Positions 25,594-34,742 of a stretch of 64,000 nucleotides of DNA are shown here, piece after piece. Origin of the DNA: UBA685 sp049890215. GTDB lineage: Bacteria > Pseudomonadota > Alphaproteobacteria > Puniceispirillales > Puniceispirillaceae. How positions within the stretch are numbered: the first letter of the stretch is position 1; the number at the start of each line of letters is the position of its first letter. The stretch is taken from NCBI GenBank assembly GCA_049890215.1, contig JBMHBX010000032.1, positions 60,772-124,771 of the forward strand. The letters are read 5' to 3'. Below the pieces are notes generated by a model. The model was given only the letters and a program-made list of their open reading frames with translations. It searched no databases and was not told where the DNA came from. The position numbers and the translations under genes are program-made.

Positions 25594-26694
25594 TCAGGGC
25601 CGCACGCCGCGCCCTGGTGGCGGGGGCGCTGTATCATCAAGCGGCCATCGCGGACGCGGGGCAAATGCCAGTGAAGAGGGTTGTTGGCGCTGAAAATATT
25701 CAACACCTGCCCATGCAATCATTGCGGCATTATCAGTGCATAAAGCGGCAGGTGGCACAATCAGGCGTACATCATAGCGTGACGTGATCTCCTGCAATTT
25801 TTCTGAGATGGCTTTGTTCGCCGCAACGCCGCCGGCAACAACCAATGTACGATTGGCGGCAAAATCATCATGTTGCAATGCCTTGGTTAAGGCATTTTCA
25901 ACACGATCTGCCATACAATCAGTGATGGCAGATTGCAGGCTTGCCGCATAATCTGACAAGCTGTATTGATCACCATATTTTTCAAAAGATTGTGCCAAAG
26001 CTGTCTTGAGCCCGGAAAAAGAAAAGTGACAATGATCAGCGCCTTTGAGAGGGCGTGGCAGTGATATGGCTTTGGCATTGCCGTCTCTGGCTGCTTGTTC
26101 AATGGCAGGTCCGCCCGGATAGCCAAGCCCCAGAACTTTGGCAGATTTATCAAATAATTCACCTGCGGCGTCATCCATGGTGGTGCCAAGACGCTGATAG
26201 TCGCCAACATCCCTGACAAGCAAAATCTGGCTGTGACCGCCAGAGACAAGTAATAATAGATATGGAAAATCCACTTTATCTGTCAGACGCGCGGTCAGGG
26301 CATGGCCTTCAAGATGATTAATGGCAAAATAAGGCTTGTCATGAAATTGGGCGATGGCTTTGGCAGCCACTGTGCCAACCAAGACGCCGCCTATTAGGCC
26401 GGGGCCGCCTGTAGCAGCGATGCCGTCAATCTCTTCGATGGACATATTGGCACTTGCAAGCGCTTTGGTGATGACAGGGCCAAGAGTGTCAAGATGGGCA
26501 CGTGCGGCAATCTCTGGTACAACACCGCCATGTTGTGCGTGGATGGCAGAAGATGAGGCAATGATATTTGATAGGATCTGATGATCAGCTGAGACAATCG
26601 CGGCGGCTGTCTCATCACATGAGCTTTCTATGCCAAGTATGACAGGGCTCGTTTTTGCAGATGTCTTTTTGTCAATTTGAGGCGTCATGCTCAT
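25594..26694 (-). CDS. tsaD: tRNA threonylcarbamoyltransferase TsaD
   Basis: An ASKHA-fold metalloenzyme that, with TsaB and TsaE, transfers threonylcarbamoyl to A37 of ANN-decoding tRNAs. The N-terminus reads ILGIESSCDETAAAIV, then HGGVVPEIAARAHL, and the iron-binding HxxxH is in NHLEGHAL. GGGP-type loops and VVAGGVAANKAI follow. I placed the start at the ATG 26694, which has AAAGGA five bases upstream, rather than at 26724; this gives 366 residues. It diverges from hemC with about 40 bases between starts, so the two promoters are back to back or overlap. Confidence 0.94.
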   Translation of the reverse strand: MSMTPQIDKKTSAKTSPVILGIESSCDETAAAIVSADHQILSNIIASSSAIHAQHGGVVPEIAARAHLDTLGPVITKALASANMSIEEIDGIAATGGPGLIGGVLVGTVAAKAIAQFHDKPYFAINHLEGHALTARLTDKVDFPYLLLLVSGGHSQILLVRDVGDYQRLGTTMDDAAGELFDKSAKVLGLGYPGGPAIEQAARDGNAKAISLPRPLKGADHCHFSFSGLKTALAQSFEKYGDQYSLSDYAASLQSAITDCMADRVENALTKALQHDDFAANRTLVVAGGVAANKAISEKLQEITSRYDVRLIVPPAALCTDNAAMIAWAGVEYFQRQQPSSLAFAPRPRWPLDDTAPPPPGRGVRP

Positions 26695-26736
26695 TTTTTC
26701 CTTTGCATCATAGTCATACATCATTAGACAGAAGGC

Positions 26737-27672
26737 ATGAAGTCATATCACGAACTCTTTGCAGAAAAACCTTTGCGGATTGTCACAAGACAGTCAAAGC
26801 TGGCGATGGCGCAAACAGACATTGTCACTGCGCAACTGCCACAAATCCCTGTTGAGGTCACCGCTATGTCCACATCTGGTGACGAGATTTTGGACAGGCC
26901 ATTGGTTGAAATTGGTGGCAAAGGCGTCTTTATCAAAGCGCTTGAGCATATGATGGTGCAAGGTCAGGCAGATGCGGCTGTTCATTCTTTCAAGGATATG
27001 GAAACGGTCCTTGCGCCTGATACAAGCCTTTGTGCTGTTTTGCCGCGTGCTGACTGGCGTGATGCGCTTGTTGGTCCTTATAAAAGCATTGAGTCCCTGC
27101 CAGAAGGGGCAGTGATTGGTACCTCATCAGTGCGCCGATCAGCGATTTTGCGGCATAGTAGGCCTGATCTTAAGGTTGAACTCCTGCGCGGGAATGTGCA
27201 AAGGCGGCTTGAAAAATTAGACCAAGGCGCGTTTGATGCCATTATTCTGGCTATGGCAGGGCTGACAAGGCTTGGGCTTGAAGAGCGAGGTCACCCTCTT
27301 GATGATAAGGTAATGATGCCATCTGCCTCACAAGGGGTGATTGCGGTGCAAATTGCCACATCTGATGTGAACAGAGCTGAGGCAATGCGCGCTGTCTTTG
27401 CGCCCCTTCATTGCAAAAAGACAGAAATTGTGACCATGGCAGAGCGGTCTTTGCTGGCGCATCTTGACGGGTCTTGCCGGACACCAATCGGGGCGATGGG
27501 TACCTTGCAAGATGATGGTATGGTGAGGCTTCGCGCAGTTGTGCTGAGCGCAGACGGGGCGCAGAAATTTGAGGCAGAAGCAACCGCCTCTCAGGAACAG
27601 GCGGCCGCATTAGGCATTCAGGTCGCAGACATGTTATTGTCACAATGTGGGGGACGGTCATTTTTGGCCTAG
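26737..27672 (+). CDS. hemC: Porphobilinogen deaminase (hydroxymethylbilane synthase)
   Basis: A 311-residue enzyme that joins four porphobilinogens into hydroxymethylbilane in heme synthesis. Key features: IVTRQSKLAMAQTD at the start, VHSFKDMET with the catalytic Asp region, IGTSSVRRSA, LRGNVQRRLEKL, and the dipyrromethane-attachment cysteine in LDGSCRTPIGAMG. AGAAGG precedes the ATG. The VHSFKDMET form replaces the more common VHSLKDMPT, a mild change. First gene of hemC-hemD-Mic60-like-hemY. Confidence 0.95.
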   Translation: MKSYHELFAEKPLRIVTRQSKLAMAQTDIVTAQLPQIPVEVTAMSTSGDEILDRPLVEIGGKGVFIKALEHMMVQGQADAAVHSFKDMETVLAPDTSLCAVLPRADWRDALVGPYKSIESLPEGAVIGTSSVRRSAILRHSRPDLKVELLRGNVQRRLEKLDQGAFDAIILAMAGLTRLGLEERGHPLDDKVMMPSASQGVIAVQIATSDVNRAEAMRAVFAPLHCKKTEIVTMAERSLLAHLDGSCRTPIGAMGTLQDDGMVRLRAVVLSADGAQKFEAEATASQEQAAALGIQVADMLLSQCGGRSFLA

Positions 27673-27709
27673 CCATGATTGTGCACATATATCTGAAAAG
27701 GCAGTCTGC

Positions 27710-28435
27710 ATGATTTTATCACTTCGAGATGATGACCTTGCCGCCAGTGATTGTGCACGTCTTTTCGCCAAAGGGGTGCCTGCTTTGGCAAGCCCGTCTC
27801 ACCAGCTTGTAAAATTGCCATTTGATGAGCAGAGCGTCTCTGGCGCTGAGGGATTTATTCTGACAAGTCAGCAGGCCGCCTATGCCTTGCCTGAGACAGG
27901 TAAGAACAGGCCTGTCTTTACTGTTGGCAGAGCAAGCGCGGCCTCTGCCAGACAAAGAGGCTATGAAAGGGTCAGATGGGGGCCATCTGACGGGGCCGCT
28001 CTTGCCAGAATGATACAAGATGATAAAGACAGTGCAAAGCTGCGCTTATGCTGGTTGCGGGCAAAGGCTATCAGCTTTGATATCGCTTCTGCCTTGCGCC
28101 TTTGTGATTTCACAGTTGATGAGCATATTGTCTATGAGATGGCAGCGCAGACACATATGCCTGACAAGGTGGTTGCCGCCTGCCGGTCTGGCGACATCTC
28201 AGCCATTATGGCCTTATCCAAATCCCAGTTATCAGCCGCACAGCGATTGCTTGACCACTATGCGTTATGGCACCTTAAAGAAGAGGTTATGTTATATTGT
28301 GTATCTGAGGCAGTGGGCGCGTTTGCACATGAGCAAGGCTGGCGAAACATCACTGTGGCAAGACGTAAAAGAGCTTTGTCAGTGCAAGCTTGTGTGATTT
28401 GTGATTATCGTCATAAGCGTTCATCTAAGGAGTGA
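27710..28435 (+). CDS. hemD: Uroporphyrinogen-III synthase
   Basis: A 241-residue protein of the HemD fold. The sequence is very divergent, as is normal for this enzyme: ILTSQQAAYAL, FTVGRASAASARQRGYERV and the second-half YEMAAQTHMPDKV region are the recognisable parts. It closes hydroxymethylbilane into uroporphyrinogen III. I chose the ATG at 27710 with AAAAGG upstream over an earlier GTG at 27647 that overlaps hemC. Identification leans on its place right after hemC. It overlaps the next gene's region at GTGA. Confidence 0.85.
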   Translation: MILSLRDDDLAASDCARLFAKGVPALASPSHQLVKLPFDEQSVSGAEGFILTSQQAAYALPETGKNRPVFTVGRASAASARQRGYERVRWGPSDGAALARMIQDDKDSAKLRLCWLRAKAISFDIASALRLCDFTVDEHIVYEMAAQTHMPDKVVAACRSGDISAIMALSKSQLSAAQRLLDHYALWHLKEEVMLYCVSEAVGAFAHEQGWRNITVARRKRALSVQACVICDYRHKRSSKE

Positions 28436-28440
28436 GTCAG

Positions 28441-29451
28441 GTGGCCAAAAAACAACAAACCGCACCATCAGATGAGCTGGAAGAGGCTGATATCATCGAA
28501 GGCACTGCGGATGTGATATCGCCTGATAAGGCGTCTGTTGAGACAACAACCAAAGAAAGCCGAAAGGCCGGTCGCGCTACTGGTTCGGTCTCTGGTGGTG
28601 CGGGCTCTGGTGGTGCGGTCTTTGGGGCTGTGGTCTTCATCATAGCAGGGATATCGCTTGGCCTTGGCGTTATTCATTATCAGACCATCAAACAGATGAA
28701 GCTTGCGATTACGGATATAGAGCAGGTAGTTAACAAGGCAGGGCAAGAAGAGCAGATAAAAGATATGCTGCAGGCGATGTCTGCATTAGAGCGTGCAAAT
28801 GAGGCACAAAGCCGTCAGATAGCCGCCTTAGAAACGGCATTGGAAACGGCATTGGAGACGGCACAAAAAGCGGCTGTTCAGCCTTTATTGCCATCACAAG
28901 ATCGCACTTTTGAAATCGGCCTTTTGATGTGGCTGATTGCAGATGATGATAAGCTTATGAAGATGGCGCCTCTGGTGGCGGCGCTGGCACCATCTGAGGC
29001 AAAGGACAGATTATCAGATATCATTACATTTGCCGCCTCTCATCAGATACAAGACCTTATCAGCGAGGCACGCATTTTTACCGCAAGCCAGAGCGCGATC
29101 GCATATCAGCCTTCAGCACAAGAGGCAGAACAGTCAGGATTATTATCCCGCATGCAAGGCTGGCTGTCGCGTTCGGTGAATTTGCGGCCTGTCAGACAGG
29201 CTGATAAAACCGCCTCATCTGATAAGAGTCTGGCACCAGAAAATATGCCAGAAAATATGCCAGAAAATACATCAGAGACTGTGCAAAGGGCGGTCTCAGA
29301 AGATCTGTCAGCATTTGTAAGCTTGCTTGAGGCAGATGAGCGTGCCACAGTGACAGACTGGGTAGGGCGGGCGAAAGCGCGCTTGTCTCTGGCAGATGAG
29401 ATACAGATGATTGTGATAGATATATTGGCAAGAGAGCGTAACACGCCATGA
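28441..29451 (+). CDS. Mic60/mitofilin-like inner membrane protein (COG4223 type)
   Basis: A 336-residue protein with an acidic N-terminus, a Gly/Ser-rich stretch, one membrane helix (AVVFIIAGISLGLGVIHY), a coiled coil (about residues 85-145) and a periplasmic helical C-terminal part. Genes with this layout between hemD and hemY in alphaproteobacteria encode the homologue of mitochondrial Mic60, which shapes inner-membrane contacts. Short in-frame repeats occur twice: three LETA units and three PENM/T units. GTG at 28432 overlaps the hemD stop, but AAGGAG (28427-28432) is correctly spaced only for the GTG at 28441, so I prefer that start. Family membership rests on context plus layout. Confidence 0.75.
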   Translation: MAKKQQTAPSDELEEADIIEGTADVISPDKASVETTTKESRKAGRATGSVSGGAGSGGAVFGAVVFIIAGISLGLGVIHYQTIKQMKLAITDIEQVVNKAGQEEQIKDMLQAMSALERANEAQSRQIAALETALETALETAQKAAVQPLLPSQDRTFEIGLLMWLIADDDKLMKMAPLVAALAPSEAKDRLSDIITFAASHQIQDLISEARIFTASQSAIAYQPSAQEAEQSGLLSRMQGWLSRSVNLRPVRQADKTASSDKSLAPENMPENMPENTSETVQRAVSEDLSAFVSLLEADERATVTDWVGRAKARLSLADEIQMIVIDILARERNTP

Positions 29452-30740
29452 TGTTCAGAGTTCTGTTATTTGTTGTCATTGCGCTTTTTACCGCCTTTGC
29501 CGCATCATGGCTGTCTCGTCAGGACGGCACCACCCTTATTACCTGGCTTGGCTATCAGGCGGAAATTAGCAGCTCTTTACTGGTGGTGATTATTGTTGGG
29601 TTTTGTCTGACTGTTGTCATGGTCGACAGATTAGTGCGGGCGCTTTTCAGATGGCCTTCTTATGTCTCTGCCGGATGGCAGGCAAGACGCCGCCGCAAAG
29701 GTGAGCTTGCTTTGTCTTTGGGATTTGTCGCGCTGGCTGCAGGTGATAACAGAGCGGCGGCCAAACAGGCAAGACGGGCTGAAAAACTGCTCGATAAAGG
29801 GATATTAACAGATTTACTGGTCGCGCAATCAAGCTATGCAAGCGGCGATCATAAAGCGGCAGGCCGGTATTTCAAAAAATTGGCAAAAGAAGAGCAGACA
29901 GCCTATTTTGGCCAGCTTGGCCTGATGCGCCTGCACCAACATGATCAGTCAGTTGATGTCTCTCAGCTTGCTTATCAGGCGGCGCAAAAAGCATTTGTGC
30001 TTGATCCTACTTCAGTTGAAGCAGCGCAAATCATCTTGCGTAAAGCCCTGGAGGAGCGTGACTGGGGCAAGGCTATGGATTGCCTGACACTTTATCTTAA
30101 TCAGTCAGGTGGTCAGTCTGAGGCTGAAATTGCGCGCGCTGAGGATCTCTATGCCAGATTATCTCTTCAGATGGCTTATGACAGTGATGATAACAAACAG
30201 GCCATTATGTATTGTGAACAAGCTTTGAAGCTGAGAGGTGATTTTGCACCGGCAGCTGAGCGGCTTGTGGCGTTGCTGATCAAAAAAGGTGATAAGCGCG
30301 GCGCCCAAAAACAAGCTCTGGCGGCCTTTCATAAATTTCCCCATTTAAGTAGTTTGACGCTTATGAGGCAGACGCGCCGCGATAATGACGGCCAGTTTAT
30401 CAGCCATGTGATGAAAGTAGCGCCATCAACCGCGCGGCCTGATGATGCCTATCTGGCAGTGGCACAATTTGCCATTTCTGTTGGGATCTGGGCGTCAGCT
30501 TCACAGGCATTGAGCCATATTTCAGAAGGCTATCATCGCCATAATCACTATTATCTGGTTGAGGCAGATATTGCCAAAGGTCTGGAGGATAGTGAGGGCC
30601 ATCATCATGCCCTGCAAATGGCAGCTGATGCACCGCGTGCCGGTCTGTGGCAATGCCATCATTGCAAAACAAGTGCGCAGCATTACGAATTAGACTGCTC
30701 AGCCTGCGGGGTGCCAGGCCAGATAATCTGGCATTGGTAA
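29448..30740 (+). CDS. hemY: HemY-like TPR membrane protein
   Basis: A 430-residue protein with the HemY N-terminal region: two membrane helices (about 3-22 and 42-62), then the WPSYVSAGWQARRRRKGELALSLG junction. TPR-like helical repeats follow through about residue 390. The last 30 residues form a zinc ribbon with Cys403, Cys406, Cys417 and Cys420, ending in GQIIWHW. HemY's role in tetrapyrrole metabolism is still unclear. It overlaps the upstream Mic60-like gene by four bases, so the two membrane proteins are coupled. A 17-bp tandem duplication begins at its last sense codon and stop. Confidence 0.88.
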   Translation: MMFRVLLFVVIALFTAFAASWLSRQDGTTLITWLGYQAEISSSLLVVIIVGFCLTVVMVDRLVRALFRWPSYVSAGWQARRRRKGELALSLGFVALAAGDNRAAAKQARRAEKLLDKGILTDLLVAQSSYASGDHKAAGRYFKKLAKEEQTAYFGQLGLMRLHQHDQSVDVSQLAYQAAQKAFVLDPTSVEAAQIILRKALEERDWGKAMDCLTLYLNQSGGQSEAEIARAEDLYARLSLQMAYDSDDNKQAIMYCEQALKLRGDFAPAAERLVALLIKKGDKRGAQKQALAAFHKFPHLSSLTLMRQTRRDNDGQFISHVMKVAPSTARPDDAYLAVAQFAISVGIWASASQALSHISEGYHRHNHYYLVEADIAKGLEDSEGHHHALQMAADAPRAGLWQCHHCKTSAQHYELDCSACGVPGQIIWHW

Positions 30741-30769
30741 GGGGTCAGATGGGGTAAGGGGTCAGATGG
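30736..30769. repeat. Perfect 17-bp tandem duplication across the hemY stop codon
   Basis: GGTAAGGGGTCAGATGG occurs twice without a gap (30736-30752 and 30753-30769). The first copy includes the hemY TAA stop, and the second repeats the TAA out of the gene. A hairpin with 8-bp arms (30768-30775 with 30779-30786, GGCGGCAT/ATGCCGCC) follows at once, but no T tract is next to it on either strand, so I do not call a terminator. Confidence 0.85.
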
Positions 30770-30799
30770 CGGCATATCATGCCGCCTTCATCTGTGATA

Positions 30800-32107
30800 T
30801 TAGCGTGTTTTTTCAGGCAAAAGCCCTTTGGGGGCAAAGCGTAAAACCAGAAGCAGGATAAGCCCCATTGTCATCAGACGCATATGTGCAGCGCTTGCCA
30901 GAAGATGCACGCGAAGCGCGTTATCATCAGCCATAGAAGATGTCAGAAGGTCAATGAGCCACAGGCCAATCGGCTCTGCTTCTACCCAGGCAAACCAGAT
31001 CAAAAACCCGCCTAAGACAGCGCCTCTGTTATTGCCTGAGCCACCCACAATCACCATGACCCAAATCAAAAAGGTAAAGCGCAAAGGCTGATAAGAAGCA
31101 GGGGTGAACTGGCCGTCAATTGTCGTCAGCATAGCGCCTGCAACACCGATAACAGCAGAGCCAAGGATAAAGACCTGAAGGTGGCGGCCTGTGACATCCT
31201 TGCCCATGGCCTCGGCTGCGGTTTCATTATCACGGATGGCACGCATCATGCGGCCCCATGGTGAATTCAGGGCTTTTTCTGAGAGATATAACAGGCCAAG
31301 TAAGACGATACCAAATAAACCCGCATAGCATAATTTGACAATTATAGAGGAGAATTCAACAAGAGGTATATTAGCTGAGGCAGCCAGTTCCTGAAAAAAA
31401 GCAGAATTTTGAATGTCAATTTCATAAGGCACAGGACGCGGCAGGCCGATGACATTTTTGACACCTCTTGTCATCCAATCTTCGAATTTCAGGATCGCGA
31501 TAATGATCTCTGATATGCCAAGAGTGGCAATGGCAAGATAATCTGAGCGCAGACCAAGAGCGACCTTGCCAACAACCCATGCAGCGCCTGCTGCAAACAA
31601 GCCGCCAACAAGCCATGAGACAAGAATAGGCATGCCAAAACCGCCCAAAAAGCCAGAGGTGGCTGGATTGACCTGTTCAATGGCATCAGTGGCAGGCACA
31701 AAGAAATAGCGTGCCAGAAAATAGCCGATAATGCCAAGAAGTGTGATGATAAGGCGCCGTTTTGTGCCAGTCGTGCGGTGATAGGCAAAGATAATGGCGA
31801 TGATGGTCGCCACAACAACCATAAGAGTGACAATGATGCCAGAGCCGCCTGCCGCCCATGCTTCCTGAACAGGCGGGGCTGATACCAAAATCGCAGCAAG
31901 CCCGCCAAGGGCAGCAAAGCCCATGACGCCCACATTTAACAGGCCGGCATAGCCCCATTGGATATTCACCCCAAGAGCCATGACAGCTGAAATCAGGCCA
32001 AGATTGAGGATCGCAAGTGACAGATTCCAACTTTGCAGCAGGCCGACCGCGATAAATAACAGGGCCATGCCACCGAATAAAAGCACATCTCTGTTCTGAA
32101 AATTCAT
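30800..32107 (-). CDS. livM: Branched-chain/amide amino acid ABC transporter permease LivM-like
   Basis: A 435-residue permease of the BPD_transp_2 family with about ten hydrophobic segments. NIQWGYAGLLNVGVMGF at the N-terminal side and the coupling-helix region GRMMRAIRDNETAAEAMGKDV are characteristic of LivM. It is longer than E. coli LivM's core because of an extra segment around residues 95-150 with additional hydrophobic stretches. It is the last gene of the set and overlaps livH by four bases. It forms the inner-membrane channel with LivH. Confidence 0.93.
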   Translation of the reverse strand: MNFQNRDVLLFGGMALLFIAVGLLQSWNLSLAILNLGLISAVMALGVNIQWGYAGLLNVGVMGFAALGGLAAILVSAPPVQEAWAAGGSGIIVTLMVVVATIIAIIFAYHRTTGTKRRLIITLLGIIGYFLARYFFVPATDAIEQVNPATSGFLGGFGMPILVSWLVGGLFAAGAAWVVGKVALGLRSDYLAIATLGISEIIIAILKFEDWMTRGVKNVIGLPRPVPYEIDIQNSAFFQELAASANIPLVEFSSIIVKLCYAGLFGIVLLGLLYLSEKALNSPWGRMMRAIRDNETAAEAMGKDVTGRHLQVFILGSAVIGVAGAMLTTIDGQFTPASYQPLRFTFLIWVMVIVGGSGNNRGAVLGGFLIWFAWVEAEPIGLWLIDLLTSSMADDNALRVHLLASAAHMRLMTMGLILLLVLRFAPKGLLPEKTR

Positions 32108-33114
32108 AGCGTTTGCCCCTTAAAAATACCTGTTGGTCTGACAAGCAGCACAATCACAAGAACGGTAAATGACACAGCGAATTTATAATCAGTTGATAAG
32201 AGCTGAACCAGACCACTCATTTGCCAGTCTTCTGGCAGCAAATAGCCAAAAAAGCGTTTATAGGCAAATGTCATAAGCACCTCTGAGAGAGCGATAACAA
32301 ACCCGCCGGCAATGGCGCCAAGAGGTGAGCCAAGCCCCCCGACAATGGCAGCCGCAAAAATCGGCAATAATAATTGCAGATATGTAAAAGGCTTATAGCT
32401 TTTATCAAGCCCATATAATGTGCCGGCAATGGTCACAAGTGCGCCGACAAGGATCCAGGTGATCATGACAACACGGCCGGGATTAATGCCTGATAACAGC
32501 GCCAGATTTTCATTATCAGAATAAGCACGCATTGATTTGCCTGTGCGTGTTTTATTCAAAAACCAGAAAAGGGCGGCAACACAAATAATGGTGATGATAA
32601 CGGTAATGCCTTGTGTCATCTTGAGCGCCATGCCTTGTTCAAAGCCTGTGGCTTCTTTGAATTCTCTGGCTGAAAAGATAAAGCGATCCCCGTCTGTGAA
32701 ATTGCGATCTTTGGGCCCGATGATAAAACGAATCAGGCCATTATAGAAAAACATCACACCAAGTGAGGCAATCATCAAAATCACCGGTGTGGCTTTGACT
32801 GATCTGTGAAAGCGATAAACCACCTTATCAGTGGCAAGAAGAAGCATAATTGAGGCGATAATGCCGACCGGAATTGCCAGAAGCGCGGTTGGCAAAGGGC
32901 CAAGTGAAATGCCCCAATTTTGCAATGCCCATGTGAATAAAATGACAGACATGGTGCCAAAGGACATTGCCTCGCCATGGGCGAAATTCGAAAAGCGCAA
33001 AATCGCATAAATCAGTGTCACACCCAATGCCCCAAGGGCAAGCTGGCAACCATAGGTGATGCCCGGTATCAGTACGAAATTAGCAAGTAAGATAAAGGCG
33101 TTGATACTTTCCAT
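32104..33114 (-). CDS. livH: Branched-chain/amide amino acid ABC transporter permease LivH-like
   Basis: A 336-residue permease with about eight membrane segments. QLALGALGVTLIYAILRFSN is followed by AHGEAMSFG, the standard LivH opening, and GKSMRAYSDNENLALLSGINP is the cytosolic coupling loop. It pairs with LivM. It sits 5 bases after livF on the same strand. Length is somewhat above E. coli LivH (about 308) because of an insertion near residues 120-150 (GPKDRNFTDGDRFIFSAREF). Confidence 0.93.
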   Translation of the reverse strand: MESINAFILLANFVLIPGITYGCQLALGALGVTLIYAILRFSNFAHGEAMSFGTMSVILFTWALQNWGISLGPLPTALLAIPVGIIASIMLLLATDKVVYRFHRSVKATPVILMIASLGVMFFYNGLIRFIIGPKDRNFTDGDRFIFSAREFKEATGFEQGMALKMTQGITVIITIICVAALFWFLNKTRTGKSMRAYSDNENLALLSGINPGRVVMITWILVGALVTIAGTLYGLDKSYKPFTYLQLLLPIFAAAIVGGLGSPLGAIAGGFVIALSEVLMTFAYKRFFGYLLPEDWQMSGLVQLLSTDYKFAVSFTVLVIVLLVRPTGIFKGQTL

Positions 33115-33119
33115 AATCC

Positions 33120-33824
33120 TTAGCCTCCCAGAAACGCTTTGCGCACGTCTTTATCAGCCATAAGCGCTGCGCCTGTATCTGTGTAACGGTTGCGCCCCTG
33201 AACAAGAACATAGCCTTTATCAGCGATATTCAGCGCTTGTTTTGCATTTTGTTCAACCATCAAAATTGCAATGCCTGTTCGCGCAATTTCGATAATTCTG
33301 TCAAATAATTCATCCATCACAATCGGTGAGACACCGGCGGTTGGCTCATCAAGCATAAGCACTTTTGGTTTGGTCATCAAAGCGCGCCCCACAGCCACTT
33401 GCTGGCGCTGGCCACCTGATAATTCACCGGCAGCCTGACGGCGCTTTTCTCTTAAGATGGGGAATAAATCAAAAACCTGTTCCATGGTATCGTGATAATC
33501 ATCTTCGCGGATGAAGGCGCCCATCTCTAAATTTTCCTGAACTGTCATAGAGGTGAAGACATTGGCATTTTGCGGAACAAATCCCATGCCTTTGGTCACA
33601 CGTGCCTGCGGGGTTAATGATGTGATATCCTCACCATCCATTAACACCTGACCTTCGCGGATATCTAGCATGCCAAATACCGCCTTCATGGCCGTTGATT
33701 TGCCGGCGCCATTCGGGCCAACAACAACGGCGATTTCGCCTTTTTCCACACCGATGGTGCAATCATGAAGAATATCAGCGCCGCCATAGCCGCCTGTCAT
33801 ATTCTGACCAATTAAAAATGCCAT
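33120..33824 (-). CDS. livF: Branched-chain amino acid ABC transporter ATPase LivF-like
   Basis: A 234-residue ABC ATPase. Walker A is GPNGAGKSTAMKAVFG, the signature is LSGGQRQQVAVGRAL, and Walker B is VLMLDEPTAGVSP with the usual H-loop region replaced by MVEQNAKQAL, as in LivF. It energises the LivHM permease together with LivG. Start codon and livG stop overlap (TAATG). The length is normal and all catalytic residues are present. Confidence 0.95.
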   Translation of the reverse strand: MAFLIGQNMTGGYGGADILHDCTIGVEKGEIAVVVGPNGAGKSTAMKAVFGMLDIREGQVLMDGEDITSLTPQARVTKGMGFVPQNANVFTSMTVQENLEMGAFIREDDYHDTMEQVFDLFPILREKRRQAAGELSGGQRQQVAVGRALMTKPKVLMLDEPTAGVSPIVMDELFDRIIEIARTGIAILMVEQNAKQALNIADKGYVLVQGRNRYTDTGAALMADKDVRKAFLGG

Positions 33825-34612
33825 TATTTTGGTCCTTGCGCTGCGGTTTTATGTTTGAGACCCGTGCCAAGATAGGCTTCGATGACCTCTTCGTTATTTT
33901 TGACTTCCTCGGCGGTGCCTTGTGCCAGAACGCGCCCTTCTGCCATGCAAATGACAGGATCACATAAGCGCGAGATGAATTCCATATCATGTTCAATCAT
34001 GCAAAATGTATAACCGCGCTCTTTATTTAAGCGCAAAATCGCATCACCAATGGTGTTCAGCAAGGTGCGGTTTACGCCGGCGCCGACTTCGTCTAAGAAG
34101 ACGATTTTGGCATCAACCATCATGGTGCGGCCCAATTCAAGCAATTTTTTCTGTCCGCCAGATAAGTTGCCTGCCAATTCATCTGCCACATGGCCAATTT
34201 CAAGAAAGGCAATCACCTCATCAGCTTTGGCTCTGACGCGCTCTTCTTCTTCGGCTACCTTTTTTGGTGACAGCCATGTGGCTATCAGAGATTCGCCTGA
34301 CTGGCTTGCGGGGACCATCATCAGATTTTCACGCACACTCAGGGTTGAAAATTCATGCGCAATCTGGAAGGTGCGTAACAAACCTTTGGCAAATAATGTA
34401 TGAGGTGGCAGGCCGGAAATATCTTCACCATCAAGTAAGACCCGCCCGGAAGTGGGGCGATAATGACCTGCAATCACGTTAAATAAGGTGGTCTTGCCTG
34501 CGCCATTAGGGCCGATAAGCCCTGTAATAGCCCCTGTCTCAATGGTAAGAGAGGCGCCGTCAACCGCGCGCAAACCGCCAAAATGTTTGTGAATATCCTC
34601 AACCACAATCAT
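33824..34612 (-). CDS. livG: Branched-chain amino acid ABC transporter ATPase LivG-like
   Basis: A 262-residue ABC ATPase with Walker A GPNGAGKTTLFNVIAG, signature LSGGQKKLLELGRTMM, Walker B IVFLDEVGAGVN and H-loop MIEHDMEFI. The Walker B continuation DEVGAGVN differs from the common DEPAAGLN, but the catalytic Glu is kept. It is the first gene after the transcription terminator that separates the binding-protein gene, so its expression likely depends on read-through or its own promoter in the 130-base gap. Confidence 0.95.
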   Translation of the reverse strand: MIVVEDIHKHFGGLRAVDGASLTIETGAITGLIGPNGAGKTTLFNVIAGHYRPTSGRVLLDGEDISGLPPHTLFAKGLLRTFQIAHEFSTLSVRENLMMVPASQSGESLIATWLSPKKVAEEEERVRAKADEVIAFLEIGHVADELAGNLSGGQKKLLELGRTMMVDAKIVFLDEVGAGVNRTLLNTIGDAILRLNKERGYTFCMIEHDMEFISRLCDPVICMAEGRVLAQGTAEEVKNNEEVIEAYLGTGLKHKTAAQGPK

Positions 34613-34693
34613 AAGATTGCCCCTTCACATTCATGATCCTATTTGGATTTGGATCAGATTATCTTTGTTAAAAAATCATAAAAACATCACAAA

Positions 34694-34717
34694 ACAGCCC
34701 GGAACGAACCGGGCTGT
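34694..34717 (-). terminator. Rho-independent-type terminator/attenuator after the binding-protein gene
   Basis: A perfect 9-bp stem (34694-34702 with 34709-34717; ACAGCCCGG/CCGGGCTGT) with a 6-base loop lies 26 bases past the binding-protein stop on the minus strand. It is followed on that strand by a T-rich run (TTTGTGATGTTTTT). It sits between the binding-protein gene and livG-F-H-M, where partial termination commonly makes more binding protein than membrane subunits. Confidence 0.7.
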
Positions 34718-34742
34718 CTGATAGTATGTTATCCCTGATATC

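Noticed and set aside
30768..30786. Hairpin GGCGGCAT/ATGCCGCC as a bidirectional terminator
   Set aside because: No T tract directly follows the stem on either strand; the loop is only 3 bases. Termination is possible but unsupported.
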